From positions 1 to 57,462 of the forward strand of contig JAOABA010000026.1 in assembly GCA_026418625.1 (NCBI GenBank): a stretch of DNA of 57,462 nucleotides, in the 5' to 3' direction. Within the stretch, counting starts at the first letter, position 1; every line of letters begins with the position of its first letter. This document shows, in pieces, positions 36,254-45,875 of this stretch. The DNA comes from Candidatus Kapaibacterium sp. (GTDB lineage: Bacteria; Bacteroidota; Ignavibacteria; Kapaibacteriales; UBA2268). A model generated the notes under the pieces. That model had not been told where the DNA came from, searched no databases, and saw only the letters and a program-made list of their open reading frames with translations. A program made the position numbers and the translations under genes.

Positions 36254-36360
36254 CTTTGTCTTCACGAAAAATTATTTTTTTATTAACTTGAAAATTATTG
36301 GAAAGTTAATTATTTTAGAAATGCAGTATAATTTTAAAACATATTTTTTTGGGGGGAGCG

Positions 36361-37107
36361 ATGTCAACTCAAGATACATCTCTTAAAACCGGCTTGTTTT
36401 TATTTGGTCTTTCTATTGGGGTGAGCTTAATTGTAGTTGCAATCATATTTTCGATAACCCTCAGTAACATTAAAATGTCAGATAAGACAATAACAGTCAA
36501 AGGCTATGCAGAAAAGAACATAACTTCTGACCTTGCTATTTGGAGCGGGACAATATCAGTCCGTTCTTCGGATATGACCATTGCTTATGATAAACTTCAA
36601 AAAGATATGTCAAAATTTATTAGCTACCTTCAATCCAAAGGAATTGAAACATCAAAAATAACGACATCGTCCATTAGCACTATAAAAAACTTTCGATACA
36701 CCCCCGAAGGCTATTCAACTGGTCAAATAGACAGTTACGAATTAACTCAAACAGTCAGCATAACTTCAGAAAATGTAAATTTGGTCAATCAAATTTCAGG
36801 TGAAGCTACTTCACTAATAAAGGATGGCTTAGAAATTTATTCAAATCCACCACAATTTTACTATACTAAGCTTAACGATTTGAAAATAGAAATGCTTGGT
36901 GATGCTGCAAAGGATGCTAAACAACGTGCTGAAAAACTCGCAAAAAGTAGCGGTGGTGATGTTGGACCAATGAAATCCGCCACTCAGGGTGTTTTTCAAA
37001 TTACTCCGCTTTACTCAACAAATGTCTCTGATTGGGGTGAGTATGACTTAACTTCAATCCAGAAAACTATAAAATCTGTTGTAACTATTGATTTTACAAT
37101 AAAATAA
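36361..37107 (+). CDS. SIMPL-domain (DUF541) protein
   Basis: The product is 248 residues from ATG 36361, which has GGGGGAG at 36351-36357; a TTG four codons upstream is less likely. One membrane helix (about residues 10-32) anchors it, and the rest is the SIMPL/DUF541 fold (ITVKGYAEKNITSDLAIWSG, DAAKDAKQRAEKLAKSSGGD). Related proteins such as E. coli YggE affect oxidative stress tolerance, but the mechanism is unclear. The next gene is nrdJ on the same strand, about 100 bp on. Confidence 0.88.
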   Translation: MSTQDTSLKTGLFLFGLSIGVSLIVVAIIFSITLSNIKMSDKTITVKGYAEKNITSDLAIWSGTISVRSSDMTIAYDKLQKDMSKFISYLQSKGIETSKITTSSISTIKNFRYTPEGYSTGQIDSYELTQTVSITSENVNLVNQISGEATSLIKDGLEIYSNPPQFYYTKLNDLKIEMLGDAAKDAKQRAEKLAKSSGGDVGPMKSATQGVFQITPLYSTNVSDWGEYDLTSIQKTIKSVVTIDFTIK

Positions 37108-37208
37108 CTATTTAAGAGCCTATAACTTATATAATTACAGATTGGTTCTGCTATGTTTTTTTGACTAAAAACGAAATTAAATATAAAACTAAATAAATAG
37201 AGGTTAAA

Positions 37209-40200
37209 GTGAAAATAGACAAACGATTTACAAAAGGATATAAAAATGTCTTTGATATGTTTGAGTTTACTAAGAAAAGCTCGACATTAAAAAATCCTGA
37301 TGGATCCATAGTCTTTCAAATGGATAATATCGAGGTTCCAGTTCAGTGGTCCCAAGTGGCAACTGATATTCTTGCTCAAAAGTATTTCAGAAAAACAGGC
37401 GTCCCCCAAAGAAATAAAGCTGGCAAAATAATTTATGATAAAGATGGCAAACCAAAGCTTGGTTCAGAAAATTCCTTAAAGCAAGTGGTTCATCGCCTTG
37501 CAGGAACTTGGACTCATTGGGGAAAAGAGTATAATTATTTCAATACTCAAGAGGATGCTCAAAATTTCTATGATGAAATTTCCTATATGCTATTGAATCA
37601 AATGGCAGCTCCAAACTCTCCGCAATGGTTCAATACTGGTCTTCATTGGGCTTATGGCATAACTGGAAATAAGCAGGGTCATTATTATGTTGATCCCAAA
37701 ACAAAAAAAATGATGCACTCAAAAGATGCTTACAGCAGACCACAGCCTCACGCCTGTTTCATTCAATCAATCAAAGATGATTTATTGAATGAAGGAGGTA
37801 TTTTCGATTTAGCTCTGCGTGAAGCGAGAATCTTTAAATTTGGAAGTGGAACAGGAACAAATTTTTCAACCCTCAGAGGAGAAGGCGAAACACTCTCAGG
37901 CGGTGGAAAATCATCAGGTTTGATGAGCTTTCTAAAAATTTTTGATAGGGCTGCCGGAGCTATAAAATCCGGAGGGACAACCCGTAGAGCCGCCAAAATG
38001 GTAATAGTTGATATTGACCATCCTGATATTGAACAATTTATTGACTGGAAAGCCAAAGAGGAAGAAAAAGTTGCCGCTATTGTAACAGGTTCCAGAATAA
38101 ATGCAGCTTATCTTTCTGCTATTGTCAATGAGGCGAAAAACAGAGGAACCGATAGAAAAACAAATAAAAGATTATCAAATCTTATTCAAAAAGCTCTGCA
38201 CTCTGGCGTTCCATTGAATTACATTATTAGGGTAATTTCACTTGTTGAGCAAGGAATAACTGAGTTTAACTTTGATGTATATAATACTCACTATGAAGGA
38301 GAGGCTTATCTAACTGTTAGCGGACAAAATTCAAACAATTCCGTCCGTGTTACCAATAAGTTTATGCAAATACTCGAAAATGATGGGCTTTGGGAATTAA
38401 AATTCAGGACTACTGGCGAAACAACTAAGACTGTTCAGGCGAAATATCTATGGGATAAGATAAATTTAGCTGCTTGGAAATCTGCTGATCCGGGTTTGCA
38501 ATTCGATACGACCATAAACGAATGGCACACCTGTCCAAAATCTGGCAGAATAAATGCAAGTAATCCTTGTAGTGAATATATGTTCCTTGATGATACTGCT
38601 TGTAACCTTGCGAGTTTGAACTTAATTAAATTTTACGATGAAAACAATTATGTTTTTGATGTTGAAAGCTTCAGGCACGCAGTTAGACTCTGGACAATTG
38701 TCCTTGAAATTTCAGTTTTAATGGCTCAGTTCCCTTCGAAAAGTGTTGCTCAATTGAGTTATGAGTTTAGAACTCTCGGTTTGGGTTATGCTAATCTTGG
38801 AACCTTATTAATGGTTAATGGTGTTCCTTACGATTCGCCCGAAGCCTTGGCAATGACCGGTGCAATAACAGCAATTATGACTGGCGAAAGCTATGCCACA
38901 TCAGCTGAAATGGCAAAGGAATTAGGTCCATTTCCAAAATTCGAATTAAATAGAGAGCCAATGCTCAGAGTAATTAGAAACCATAGAAGAGCTGCCTATA
39001 ATGCTGAACCTGAGGAATATGAAGGATTGACTATTAAGCCTATGGGAATTAATCCAAAATACTGTCCTGAATATTTGTTGCAATCAGCAAGACAGGTTTG
39101 GGACGAAGCTCTTTCACTTGGTGAACAATATGGATATAGAAACGCACAGGTTACGGTTCTTGCACCAACAGGAACTATCGGATTGATTATGGACTGCGAT
39201 ACAACCGGCATAGAGCCTGATTTTGCTATAGTAAAATTCAAAAAACTTGCCGGAGGTGGTTATTTCAAGATTGTAAATCAATCGGTCAGAATGGCTTTAA
39301 CCAAACTTGGCTATAGTGATAAACAAATTGAAGAAATTGAAAAATACTCAAAGGGACACGGAACTCTAATAGGTTGTCCAGCAATTAACCATAAAACGCT
39401 TAAGGCTAAAGGGTTTACAGATGAAAAGATAATGAAGATTGAATCCGAATTAGATAATGTTTTTGATATTAAGTTCGCATTTAATAAATATATCTTAGGG
39501 GATGATTTTTGCAAAAAACTTGGAATGACCGAAGAGCAATTGAATAATCCAACATTCGATATGCTTTCTTGGCTCGGTTTTACTGCGGAAGAAATTGAAC
39601 GAGCCAATGATTATGTTTGCGGAACAATGATGCTCGAAGGAGCGCCCCATCTTAAGGAAGAACACCTACCAATTTTTGATACTGCAAATAAATGCGGTAA
39701 AAATGGACAGAGATTTATTCCCTATATGGCTCACGTCAGAATTATGGCGGCTGCTCAACCGTTTATATCTGGTGCCATTTCGAAAACCGTTAATATGCCT
39801 GCAGAAGCTACTATTGACAATATTGGAGAAGTTTATCTTGAATCTTGGAAAATGATGCTTAAAGCTATTGCCATTTATCGTGATGGTTCAAAACTTTCAC
39901 AACCCCTCAATTCTGCTAATTATGATGGTTTGGATGAAGTTGTTATGATTGGTGATGAAGACTCCTTTGATGAAACAATCGGACCAAAAGAAGTTCAAGA
40001 GCAAATTGTAAAAAATAACACTAACACACCTGTTAGAAGGCGATTGCCTAAGAAAAGAAAAGGTTATATACGAGAAGCCTACGTCGGAGGACATAAAGTT
40101 TACTTAAGAACCGGAGAATACGAAGATGGCACTCTTGGTGAAATCTTTATTGATATGTATAAAGAAGGAGCTTCTTTCAAAGGTTTAATGAATTGCTTTG

Positions 40201-40736
40201 CTGTTCTTGCTTCGAAAGCTCTTCAATACGGGATGCCACTCGAAGAGTTGGTAGATTCGTTTACATTCACACGTTTTGAACCTGCCGGACCGGTTACTGG
40301 TCACGAAGCTATTAAAAATGCTACGTCGGTTCTTGACTACGTCTTCCGCTCAATCGGGTATGACTATCTTAATAGAAGTGATTTTGTTCACGTAAAAGCC
40401 GTTGACGAAGATCCCGTTGATAAAAACCATAATAATCACAATAATGAGAATTCCGATTCTAATGATAATATATCATCAAGGCAAGAAGATTATGATTCAA
40501 GTGAAGATGATATAACTGATGAAAATGAAGAAAATTATGAAGAAGAAACAGAGAATGTCAATGTTCATTCTAATAATGGTAAAAGTAACGGAAATGGGTT
40601 TAAGTTGAAATCAGCAGCTGCAAAACAGGCAGGCTATACAGGCGAGCAATGTTATGCCTGTGGCTCAATCAGAGTGAAAAGAAGCGGAAGCTGCACAGTT
40701 TGTGAAGACTGCGGAACCACAAGCGGCTGCTCTTAA
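37209..40736 (+). CDS. nrdJ: Class II (B12-dependent) ribonucleoside-diphosphate reductase
   Basis: 1175 residues from a GTG start. N-terminal segment, then the catalytic barrel with PNSPQWFNTG, the NPCSEYMFLDDTACNL active site and the C-terminal domain CYACGSIRVKRSGSCTVCED (two CxxC knuckles, a zinc ribbon). Between about 1090 and 1140 lies an acidic, Asn-rich linker that is probably disordered. It makes deoxyribonucleotides with adenosylcobalamin, so DNA synthesis works with or without oxygen. An insert near 300-360 (NEAKNRGTDRKTNKRLSNLI) is shared by the long NrdJ form. No B12 riboswitch is visible in the 100 bp upstream. Confidence 0.96.
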   Translation: MKIDKRFTKGYKNVFDMFEFTKKSSTLKNPDGSIVFQMDNIEVPVQWSQVATDILAQKYFRKTGVPQRNKAGKIIYDKDGKPKLGSENSLKQVVHRLAGTWTHWGKEYNYFNTQEDAQNFYDEISYMLLNQMAAPNSPQWFNTGLHWAYGITGNKQGHYYVDPKTKKMMHSKDAYSRPQPHACFIQSIKDDLLNEGGIFDLALREARIFKFGSGTGTNFSTLRGEGETLSGGGKSSGLMSFLKIFDRAAGAIKSGGTTRRAAKMVIVDIDHPDIEQFIDWKAKEEEKVAAIVTGSRINAAYLSAIVNEAKNRGTDRKTNKRLSNLIQKALHSGVPLNYIIRVISLVEQGITEFNFDVYNTHYEGEAYLTVSGQNSNNSVRVTNKFMQILENDGLWELKFRTTGETTKTVQAKYLWDKINLAAWKSADPGLQFDTTINEWHTCPKSGRINASNPCSEYMFLDDTACNLASLNLIKFYDENNYVFDVESFRHAVRLWTIVLEISVLMAQFPSKSVAQLSYEFRTLGLGYANLGTLLMVNGVPYDSPEALAMTGAITAIMTGESYATSAEMAKELGPFPKFELNREPMLRVIRNHRRAAYNAEPEEYEGLTIKPMGINPKYCPEYLLQSARQVWDEALSLGEQYGYRNAQVTVLAPTGTIGLIMDCDTTGIEPDFAIVKFKKLAGGGYFKIVNQSVRMALTKLGYSDKQIEEIEKYSKGHGTLIGCPAINHKTLKAKGFTDEKIMKIESELDNVFDIKFAFNKYILGDDFCKKLGMTEEQLNNPTFDMLSWLGFTAEEIERANDYVCGTMMLEGAPHLKEEHLPIFDTANKCGKNGQRFIPYMAHVRIMAAAQPFISGAISKTVNMPAEATIDNIGEVYLESWKMMLKAIAIYRDGSKLSQPLNSANYDGLDEVVMIGDEDSFDETIGPKEVQEQIVKNNTNTPVRRRLPKKRKGYIREAYVGGHKVYLRTGEYEDGTLGEIFIDMYKEGASFKGLMNCFAVLASKALQYGMPLEELVDSFTFTRFEPAGPVTGHEAIKNATSVLDYVFRSIGYDYLNRSDFVHVKAVDEDPVDKNHNNHNNENSDSNDNISSRQEDYDSSEDDITDENEENYEEETENVNVHSNNGKSNGNGFKLKSAAAKQAGYTGEQCYACGSIRVKRSGSCTVCEDCGTTSGCS

Positions 40737-40760
40737 AAATTTTTATGCTTAATAATACTT

Positions 40761-40797
40761 ACAACCCTGCGAAGAATCGTGGGGTTGTTTTGTTTTT
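40761..40797 (+). terminator. Terminator of nrdJ
   Basis: Stem ACAACCC / GGGTTGT (40761-40767 with 40782-40788), 14-base loop, followed by TTTGTTTTT. Confidence 0.75.
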
Positions 40798-40910
40798 AAT
40801 CCAGATTATGCATTAGAGAAATAATAAACATTTTAATGTCATGTTGAACGAAGTGTAGCATCTATTTATGATTTACTGGATTCTTCCTCAATTCGTTCGC
40901 CTGAATGACA
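40798..40910 (+). repeat. Diverged copy of the amidohydrolase tail plus repeat core
   Basis: Bases 40798-40824 read N-P-D-Y-A-L-E-K-stop, the last residues of the amidohydrolase that ends at 57246. The similarity continues through the following spacer (TTTTAATGTC) into the TGAACGAAGTG...ATTCTTC core shared with 57261-57339 and with the element at 8012. So a piece including a gene end was copied. It is the first part of a 565-bp gene-free stretch (40737-41301). Confidence 0.7.
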
Positions 40911-40997
40911 GCTACCATAAGTATCGAGAATAAGTATTAAATTCCTATTGCATCATCAGTTTTATCCAGACTATTCAAATTTTATGAGGTTTTTTCT

Positions 40998-41162
40998 CGC
41001 AGAGAACGCAGAGTTACTCACAGAGTTCGCAGAGATTTGTCAAGAACATTGAATTTTTAACAAAATAATTTTCAAATATTTATCTAATTTAACAAGCTCT
41101 GCGCACTCTGCGGTTAATCAATTTTTTTAATATTCAAGAAATTATTCTTTGCGTTCTCTGCG
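40998..41162. repeat. 165-bp palindromic CGCAGAGAACGCAGAG element
   Basis: Outer arms CGCAGAGAACGCAGAG (40998-41013) and CTTTGCGTTCTCTGCG (41147-41162) are inverted repeats with 15 of 16 matches. Inner arms 41018-41034 and 41097-41113 are a second, looser pair. No coding frame. It belongs to a type of small interspersed palindrome seen in many genomes. Different from the 8012 family. Confidence 0.7.
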
Positions 41163-41211
41163 TGAAATAGATAAATGAATGTTAATCGGTGATATAAACA
41201 GAATATTACAT

Positions 41212-41252
41212 TGAGAATTCTTCCAAACCTCGTTTGAAAGAATGACAGTAAG
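41212..41252 (+). repeat. Fragment of the ATTCTTC...GAATGACAG repeat
   Basis: ATTCTTCC, a short spacer with CGTTTGAAA, then GAATGACAG, close to the right part of the copy at 40837-40910. Likely a decayed further copy. Confidence 0.45.
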
Positions 41253-41301
41253 AATTTAATTAAATTATTGTGCTATGTATATTGATAATTTTGGGCTTTT
41301 T

Positions 41302-41607
41302 TTACTCTTTAAATGCTCTAATTCTTTCCCTTATTTCCTCCGCAGTGGGCAATCCTTTAGGATAAAATCGGCAAGTTAATGAAGGGTTGGTTGGAGCTTC
41401 CAAACCTTCTAAATCCTTGCCGTTTATTAACAAAGTTGGAGAGCCACGAAATTGATATTTTTTGGCTTTTTCGTTTGTGTCAACTATTCTTTCGATTAAT
41501 TCAACGTTATCCAAGCCTTGGATTGCTTCTTTTATGTTTTTGAGCAACTTTGGTCCGTTTGGACATCCGTGAAAATGCTGGAATTCAAGAATTACTTTTG
41601 TTTGCAT
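41302..41607 (-). CDS. Thioredoxin-fold protein, single-Cys active loop
   Basis: 101 residues in a thioredoxin-like pattern: a beta strand and FQHFHGCPNGPKL loop near residues 9-21, YQFRGSPTLLINGKDLEG with the cis-Pro turn, and a C-terminal helix. The usual CxxC is reduced to one cysteine (C15), with another at SLTCRF. It resembles small thioredoxin-like or selenoprotein-type relatives found beside metal-handling genes. ATG follows directly on the stop of the MerP-like gene, so the two are coupled. A role in thiol or mercury/copper handling is inference. Confidence 0.6.
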   Translation of the reverse strand: MQTKVILEFQHFHGCPNGPKLLKNIKEAIQGLDNVELIERIVDTNEKAKKYQFRGSPTLLINGKDLEGLEAPTNPSLTCRFYPKGLPTAEEIRERIRAFKE

Positions 41608-41946
41608 TCAATCGTGACCACCTTTCTGGCAGCATTTTGGTAATTTTTTGTAAGCCTTTTTGTTTGCGGGAACATCATCAGCATCATATCCGGTTTTCGA
41701 AATTACCTCCTTGATTTTTTCGATATCTGTTTGTTCGCTATCAAAAACAACTTTAACTTCTTTGGTTTCTAAATCGAGCTCTGAGCTGATTACTCCTTTT
41801 GATTTGTTCAGGGCTTTTTCAATTCTATCCTTGCACTGCTCGCACTGAGCTGAAGTTTTTATTCTAACTTCCTGACTTGTTTCGGCTAATAGAAACATTG
41901 AGAATAGCACAAAAGTTAGAATATATAATGCTAATCTATTTATCAT
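41608..41946 (-). CDS. Periplasmic MerP-like heavy-metal-binding protein
   Basis: 112 residues: signal peptide (1-21), HMA domain with C35-E-Q-C38 and the EKALNKSKGVISSELDLETK / VSKTGYDADD-type pattern, and a C-terminal KCCQKGGHD tail that can add metal ligands. It probably carries Hg, Cu or Zn in the periplasm. GGAGAT lies before the start. It is immediately followed by the thioredoxin-like gene. No mercuric reductase, transporter or merR-type gene is adjacent, so the metal is unknown. Confidence 0.8.
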   Translation of the reverse strand: MINRLALYILTFVLFSMFLLAETSQEVRIKTSAQCEQCKDRIEKALNKSKGVISSELDLETKEVKVVFDSEQTDIEKIKEVISKTGYDADDVPANKKAYKKLPKCCQKGGHD

Positions 41947-41988
41947 TATTATCTCCGATTTTTTGATTAAAATTTAATTGACGAAATA

Positions 41989-43473
41989 TTAATTGTTTAT
42001 TATAATACCTTTATATTTGATTTTTGTGTTATTTAATAACGAATATATATAAAAACCTTTAACAAAATTCAAATTTTCAAGGTTTAATTGTGATTCTAAA
42101 GTCCCTTTAAAAAGCTCTTCTCCGGTGAGAGTATAAATTATCAATTCAAGGTGTCTGTCCTTAGTAGAAGCAAGAAATTTTTGAAAATCTGAAAAACTAA
42201 GAAAATTTTTGTTGTCAATGTCATTGGAAAAATTTAAAATATCCGAAATTGGGGGGTTTCCTTCATTGGCTCCAATTGAGGGTGGGTCGTTAAATTTCTC
42301 TCCAAAATAGTCAAACTCAACAAAATCGAACTTTTTGCCTTTTCCAACAGCCGGGGAGTTTTTCTCTATTTTATAAGCCAGATTATGATTAATTAAGAGA
42401 GGATTTTGATTTAGTATTGAATTAGTGTGTGTAACAGCAGGATTTGGTCCGTTCCAATTCTGATTATCAGTGTTATACCAAAAATTATTAGAAAAATCGA
42501 ATGTATTTGGCAATGTGTTTGAACCGATATTTATCCCTCTTTCGTTATTAGCTGAATTATTGAAATAGCAAATATTATTGGCAAATGTGTTATAACTGCA
42601 GCGGACAAAACCCTCGTTAACATTTTCCTGCAAAATTCTGACTAACCACCTTTCGGGCATATAAAGCAAATTGTTGATTACGCTACATTGAGTTGCACCA
42701 ACGAAAGCAATCGGTGCCACTGAACCAACAAATTGATTAGTATAAACTCTGATGTTCATAGCTTCATAATTAGCATCTAAAGGACGGAAATACTGCAATC
42801 CAGTTGAACCGCCAATGTTGATGGAACGCTGACCAGCATTTGAAAAGTAATTTTGGTAAATATCAATACCCTTGCAACCGCCTTTTGCCTGAATGGCGTT
42901 AGAACCCGCTTTGCTGAAAGTATTTCCATAAATTTTTCCCTGATGACAACCAACCATATCAATCATACTGCCACCACTTGCACCATTTTCAAAAACACAG
43001 AATCTTACTTCAAAGTTATCAATTCCACTCATTTTAAGCTCATCATTATTACCGGTAGCATTCATTCCTAACCATTTACAATTTTCAATAATAATATGGT
43101 GGGTAGGACTATCATAAGTGCCTCCATCATCAATATTAAATCCATTTGCAGACTGTCCTGAAAAAACAATATTGCTGATTTTTAAATATGAGACATCAGA
43201 TAATTGAATGGCAGTGCTTCCTCCTTCGAACATAGCCGGATTTTGTGGGTTAGAAGTGATAACAATCCATTTATCAGCTTCTCCATTAATATTTTGGATG
43301 TATTGATTTACTTTGTGTTTTTCACTTAACAGAATTAGGGTATCTCCGGGTTTGGCATTTGATAAAGCTGAGCCGAGGTCAAGATAGTCCCCGCTTGAAC
43401 CTACTGTAATATTTTTTGCATTTATGATGATGGGTATCATTATTAACAACAATATTAGTAATTTTATTCTCAT
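41989..43473 (-). CDS. Secreted right-handed beta-helix protein, T9SS
   Basis: The product is 494 residues from ATG 43473 (AGGTGG upstream; a GTG two codons earlier also opens the frame). After a signal peptide, residues 25-400 form a parallel beta-helix of polysaccharide lyase or chondroitinase-B type (DLGSALSNAKPGDTLILLSE, WIVITSNPQNPAMFEGG, repeated NNxxFxN turns). Acidic catalytic residues cannot be assigned. The C-terminal 75 residues fit a T9SS sorting domain (LIIYTLTGEELFKGTL, FVKGFYIYSL). It probably binds or cleaves an acidic glycan at the surface. Confidence 0.75.
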   Translation of the reverse strand: MRIKLLILLLIMIPIIINAKNITVGSSGDYLDLGSALSNAKPGDTLILLSEKHKVNQYIQNINGEADKWIVITSNPQNPAMFEGGSTAIQLSDVSYLKISNIVFSGQSANGFNIDDGGTYDSPTHHIIIENCKWLGMNATGNNDELKMSGIDNFEVRFCVFENGASGGSMIDMVGCHQGKIYGNTFSKAGSNAIQAKGGCKGIDIYQNYFSNAGQRSINIGGSTGLQYFRPLDANYEAMNIRVYTNQFVGSVAPIAFVGATQCSVINNLLYMPERWLVRILQENVNEGFVRCSYNTFANNICYFNNSANNERGINIGSNTLPNTFDFSNNFWYNTDNQNWNGPNPAVTHTNSILNQNPLLINHNLAYKIEKNSPAVGKGKKFDFVEFDYFGEKFNDPPSIGANEGNPPISDILNFSNDIDNKNFLSFSDFQKFLASTKDRHLELIIYTLTGEELFKGTLESQLNLENLNFVKGFYIYSLLNNTKIKYKGIIINN

Positions 43474-43590
43474 AACCACCTAAAATAGAACAAACAAAAA
43501 AACTTTTAACTCAATCAATAGAAATAAATTAACAATTAATTAGTTACAAAAAAGTCATTGAAATAACTTTTAATCAAATAAAAAAAGAGT

Positions 43591-44136
43591 ATGAAGAGTA
43601 AAAATATTGATTTTCACGGAACAACAGTTGTTGGTGTTATAAAAGACGGGAAAGCCGTTCTTGGCTCTGATGGTCAGGTTTCCTATGGTAATACTATAAT
43701 GAAGCATACAGCCAGAAAAGTCAGAAAGCTTTATAACGATACAATTTTAGCAGGATTTGCAGGAGCAACCGCCGATGCCTTCACTCTTTTGCAAAGATTT
43801 GAGGAAAAACTGGAAACACACAGAGGTAATCTTTACCGCTCTGCAATTGACCTTGCCAAAGACTGGCGAACCGACAGATACTTAAGAAGGCTTGAAGCAA
43901 TGCTTATAGTAATGGATAAATCTAAAGTATTACTAATAAGCGGTATAGGAGATGTTATTGAACCTGACGATAATATTATTACGATTGGTTCTGGAGGTCC
44001 CTATGCACTTTCAGCAGCAAGAGCTTTAATGAAACATAGCAACCTATCTGCAAGAGAGATAGTTGAGGAAGCTCTCAATATTGCTGCAGATATCTGTATT
44101 TATACCAATAAAGAGCAGACTATCGAAGAGTTATAA
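43591..44136 (+). CDS. hslV: ATP-dependent protease peptidase subunit HslV
   Basis: 181 residues, standard length. Cleavage before T11 in [10 protein letters not shown] leaves the catalytic N-terminal threonine; SDGQVSYGN, the ARKVRKLY segment and [14 protein letters not shown] are family marks. The enzyme is a dodecameric chamber that degrades proteins fed by HslU in the cytoplasm. hslU lies 49 bp downstream. Confidence 0.97.
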   Translation: MKSKNIDFHGTTVVGVIKDGKAVLGSDGQVSYGNTIMKHTARKVRKLYNDTILAGFAGATADAFTLLQRFEEKLETHRGNLYRSAIDLAKDWRTDRYLRRLEAMLIVMDKSKVLLISGIGDVIEPDDNIITIGSGGPYALSAARALMKHSNLSAREIVEEALNIAADICIYTNKEQTIEEL

Positions 44137-44185
44137 GAAATTTAGAAATTAATATAAATCATTTTTGTTTACTAATTGAAAAATT

Positions 44186-45619
44186 ATGGAGAATAGTGAA
44201 ACTTTCAAATTAAATGAGACAGATAAAGAAATAATTGTAAATTTTGTAAAAAAACAGATATCAATGTCAGAACAACTCACACCACGCCAGATAGTTACCG
44301 AGCTTGATAAATTCATTATCGGTCAGGATGCTGCTAAGAAAGCAGTTGCAATTGCCCTTAGAAATAGGTGGAGACGTCAAATGGTCAAAACAGACCTTAA
44401 AGACGAAATTATGCCTAATAATATCATTTTAATAGGTCCAACAGGAGTTGGTAAAACTGAAATTGCTAGAAGATTAGCAAGATTAGCTAATGCACCTTTT
44501 GTTAAGGTTGAAGCTACTAAATTCACCGAAGTTGGTTATGTCGGGCGTGATGTTGATTCAATGCTTCGAGATTTAATAGAACGCTCGGTTGCTATGGTTC
44601 GAGAAGAAAAAACAGAAGAAAAAAGGAAAGAAGCCAAAGTAGCCGCAGAAAACAGAATCCTCGATATTCTTGTTCCTCCAGTAAAAAGGGGTCCTTCATT
44701 CGATACAATAACCGATGATGAGATTGAGGATAACACTCGCACAAGGGAAAAATTTAGAAATATGCTCAGAAATGGTGATCTAAACGAAAGGATGGTCGAA
44801 TTAGAGACAATGGTTGACCAAATACCCTCTATGCAAATTCTTGGTCCCATCGGGCTTGACGAAATGGGTATGAATCTTCAGGATTTGTTCGGAAATATAT
44901 TGCCAAAGAAGAGTAAAAAGAAAAAAATGACAGTTGCCGAAGCTCTTAAATTATTAGAAAAAGAAGAAGCTGAAAAACTGATTGATATGGATGCTGTCAT
45001 TAAGGAAGCAATTTACCGAGCAGAACATAATGGTATTATTTTCATTGATGAAATAGATAAAATTGCATCGAGGTCAAATAGCACTTCTGGTCCTGATGTT
45101 TCAAGGGAAGGTGTCCAACGTGATTTACTTCCTTTGGTTGAGGGAACAACTGTCAATACGAAATATGGACCTATAAAATCTGAGCACGTTCTTTTCATAG
45201 CCTCTGGCGCTTTTCACGTTTCTAAACCTTCTGATTTGATACCTGAGCTTCAGGGAAGATTTCCAATCAGAGTTGAACTAAAAAGCTTAACTGAAGATGA
45301 TTTTGTTAAAATCTTAACATTACCCGAAAATGCTTTAATCAAGCAATATCAGGCATTAATGGAGTCCGAAGGAATCAAACTCGAATTTGATGAAGGTGCT
45401 ATTAAGAGAATTGCAGCAATCGCCGCTCAGGTTAATGACGATGTTACAAATATCGGTGCAAGAAGATTGCACACTATATTAACCACTTTACTGGAAGATT
45501 ATTTATTTAATACACCAGATAATATTACTGAAAAAAATATTCAAATTACTGCCGAAATAGTAGATTCCAAGTTGAAAGATATTTCGAAAAACATTGATTT
45601 AAGTAAGTTCATTCTCTAA
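44186..45619 (+). CDS. hslU: ATP-dependent protease ATPase subunit HslU
   Basis: 477 residues. Walker [16 protein letters not shown], Walker [12 protein letters not shown], pore motif GYVGRD and a full I-domain inserted between them (about 130-260, with [20 protein letters not shown]), then [14 protein letters not shown] and the C-terminal IDLSKFIL docking tail. It unfolds substrates for HslV. Same transcript as hslV. Confidence 0.97.
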   Translation: MENSETFKLNETDKEIIVNFVKKQISMSEQLTPRQIVTELDKFIIGQDAAKKAVAIALRNRWRRQMVKTDLKDEIMPNNIILIGPTGVGKTEIARRLARLANAPFVKVEATKFTEVGYVGRDVDSMLRDLIERSVAMVREEKTEEKRKEAKVAAENRILDILVPPVKRGPSFDTITDDEIEDNTRTREKFRNMLRNGDLNERMVELETMVDQIPSMQILGPIGLDEMGMNLQDLFGNILPKKSKKKKMTVAEALKLLEKEEAEKLIDMDAVIKEAIYRAEHNGIIFIDEIDKIASRSNSTSGPDVSREGVQRDLLPLVEGTTVNTKYGPIKSEHVLFIASGAFHVSKPSDLIPELQGRFPIRVELKSLTEDDFVKILTLPENALIKQYQALMESEGIKLEFDEGAIKRIAAIAAQVNDDVTNIGARRLHTILTTLLEDYLFNTPDNITEKNIQITAEIVDSKLKDISKNIDLSKFIL

Positions 45620-45629
45620 AAGTCAGTCT

Positions 45630-45875
45630 ATGAAGGTAATTAACACTGTCATAAAAAAACGGTCTTTGCCAAATTACACTTATCTTGGTTGCTCAATGAC
45701 AAAGAACAGATCACCTTGGTGTTTCAGGCTTTGCCAACCAAATAATAAAGGTATTGGAAAATGTGGCAGACCAGCCCCTCATTTTTATCAGGGAAGAATT
45801 CAACTTGGAATAATCGAATTCGAAAAGAGAAAAAAAACCGAACAAGGTAAAAATTTGAATTATATTCAGATATGA
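45630..45875 (+). CDS. Small conserved-looking Cys-rich protein
   Basis: 81 residues with CSMTKNRSPWCFRLCQPNNK then GIGKCGRPAPHFYQGRIQLG. Four cysteines (C21, C31, C35, C45) plus W and P in a compact block suggest a small metal- or cluster-binding fold; the last 25 residues are charged. I do not recognise a named family. It starts 10 bp after hslU, and its TGA overlaps the subtilase start (ATGA at 45872), so it is translated with its neighbours. A function cannot be stated. Confidence 0.6.
   Translation: MKVINTVIKKRSLPNYTYLGCSMTKNRSPWCFRLCQPNNKGIGKCGRPAPHFYQGRIQLGIIEFEKRKKTEQGKNLNYIQI

Noticed and set aside
36058-36360. Replication origin
   Set aside because: Only two DnaA boxes and no dnaA, dnaN or similar genes nearby.
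37108-37208. B12 riboswitch before nrdJ
   Set aside because: The gap is only 100 bp, AT-rich, and lacks the conserved B12-box and supporting helices.
40980-41170. CRISPR array in the CGCAGAG repeats
   Set aside because: Repeats are inverted and irregular, without equal spacers or cas genes.
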